DNA from: Faecalibacterium sp.
GTDB lineage: Bacteria; Bacillota; Clostridia; Oscillospirales; Ruminococcaceae
NCBI GenBank assembly: GCA_022652735.1
Contig: JALCRP010000003.1
Coordinates: 124,001-188,000, forward strand
DNA length: 64,000 nt
Reading direction: 5' to 3'
The notes below the pieces were generated by a model. It saw only the letters and a program-made list of their open reading frames with translations. It was not told where the DNA came from and made no database searches. Positions 63,677 to 64,000 of the stretch are shown in pieces. Numbering within the stretch: the stretch's first letter is position 1; each line of letters starts with the position of its first letter. The position numbers were made by a program, and so were the translations under genes.

Positions 63677-64000
63677 ATGAACAGCGAAACGGCGGGAAAA
63701 GAAAAATTGGCTGTTTTGGAAGAGATCGTCTCCCATTCCAAAGAAATCGATTGGGAAAAGCTCACAGGGCTGACAGCCGGTGAAGTGGCGTATGCGCTTG
63801 GAATCAGCCGCAACTTGGCCAGCCAATACCTAAACGAGTGGGTAAGAGCAGGGCGTATGGTAAAAGTGAATTCTCGCCCTGCCTATTTTGTGGATTCTGC
63901 AGGTCTCCCCCAGGGAGCACCACAGACGTTTGATACGGTGGCTGCGCTCCGTCAGGCGGTCGCGGTGGGGCAATCGGCAAGTAATCCGGCGCAAGCGGAT
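63677..64000 (+). CDS. Start of a transcriptional regulator, possibly sigma-54-dependent (cut by window end)
   Basis: The frame is open from ATG 63677 (AAAGGAGGAAACTGCA upstream) to the last base: 108 codons visible. It begins MNSETAGKEKLAVLEEIVSH and has a winged-helix-like segment (LTAGEVAYALGISRNLASQY, LNEWVRAGRMVKVNSRPAYF) typical of the N-terminus of LevR/DagR-type PTS regulators that carry a sigma-54-interacting AAA+ domain downstream. Only the DNA-binding part is in the window, so the AAA+ domain is inferred from the divergent rpoN and the N-terminus style. Confidence 0.6.
   Translation, partial: MNSETAGKEKLAVLEEIVSHSKEIDWEKLTGLTAGEVAYALGISRNLASQYLNEWVRAGRMVKVNSRPAYFVDSAGLPQGAPQTFDTVAALRQAVAVGQSASNPAQAD

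Overview
The window looks like a GC-rich Bacillota (Clostridia) chromosome, most likely from the Oscillospiraceae/Ruminococcaceae (Faecalibacterium/Gemmiger/Subdoligranulum neighbourhood). This is inferred from the gene set (smc-ftsY, rdgB, yhbY, nadD, yqeK, LCP, rsfS; spoIIID; YesMN-type two-component system), from low-GC-type promoters and Shine-Dalgarno sites in GC-rich DNA, and from a preQ1-III riboswitch ahead of queT, a class typical of this family. I see no tRNA, rRNA, CRISPR array or replication origin.

Layout. 1-12.3 kb is housekeeping: smc (partial), ftsY, an in-frame rdgB-yhbY fusion, nadD, yqeK, an LCP wall enzyme, rsfS, leuS, rpsU, a yqeG-like phosphatase, an endonuclease-IV-like TIM barrel, efp and a zinc-ribbon protein. 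12.4-22.7 kb is accessory: an anchored SGNH hydrolase, remnants of ISL3 and IS3 elements, then an apparent envelope-signalling cluster (ECF sigma factor, small two-helix membrane protein, six-helix membrane protein, PrsW-like intramembrane protease, a paralogue of the small membrane protein, and a 1434-residue wall-anchored protein), followed by the remnant of an OST-HTH (LOTUS) gene. 22.9-33.0 kb is an alpha-glucan locus: a YesM/YesN-type kinase/regulator divergent from a sugar ABC transporter (binding lipoprotein and two permeases, no ATPase), a cytoplasmic GH66 dextranase-like enzyme and a GH13 oligo-1,6-glucosidase. The likely logic is uptake of isomalto-oligosaccharides or dextran fragments and intracellular hydrolysis.

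33.2-51.7 kb is metabolic and housekeeping: a formate channel gene and formate-THF ligase under an apparent ZTP riboswitch; a cysteine desulfurase with thiI (tRNA 4-thiouridine); cinA followed by a membrane-tethered, catalytically degenerate CinA-like paralogue; secA; an EamA transporter; queT with a preQ1-III riboswitch and a HAD hydrolase; desulfoferrodoxin; and a pdxK-trmL-degV-membrane-protein operon. 52.4-54.0 kb holds an AT-rich DUF4143 ATPase and spoIIID. 54.4-62.0 kb is a second alpha-glucoside locus (binding lipoprotein, MalF- and MalG-like permeases, GH31 glucosidase, LacI-family regulator) with a pair of near-identical operator-like repeats at its promoter. 62.1-64 kb has rpoN divergent from the start of what may be a sigma-54-dependent regulator, cut by the window end.

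The most promising signals are the ECF/PrsW-like/duplicated-small-protein/surface-protein cluster, the degenerate CinA paralogue, the rdgB-yhbY fusion, and the two riboswitches. All assignments come from reading the sequence; no database search was run.
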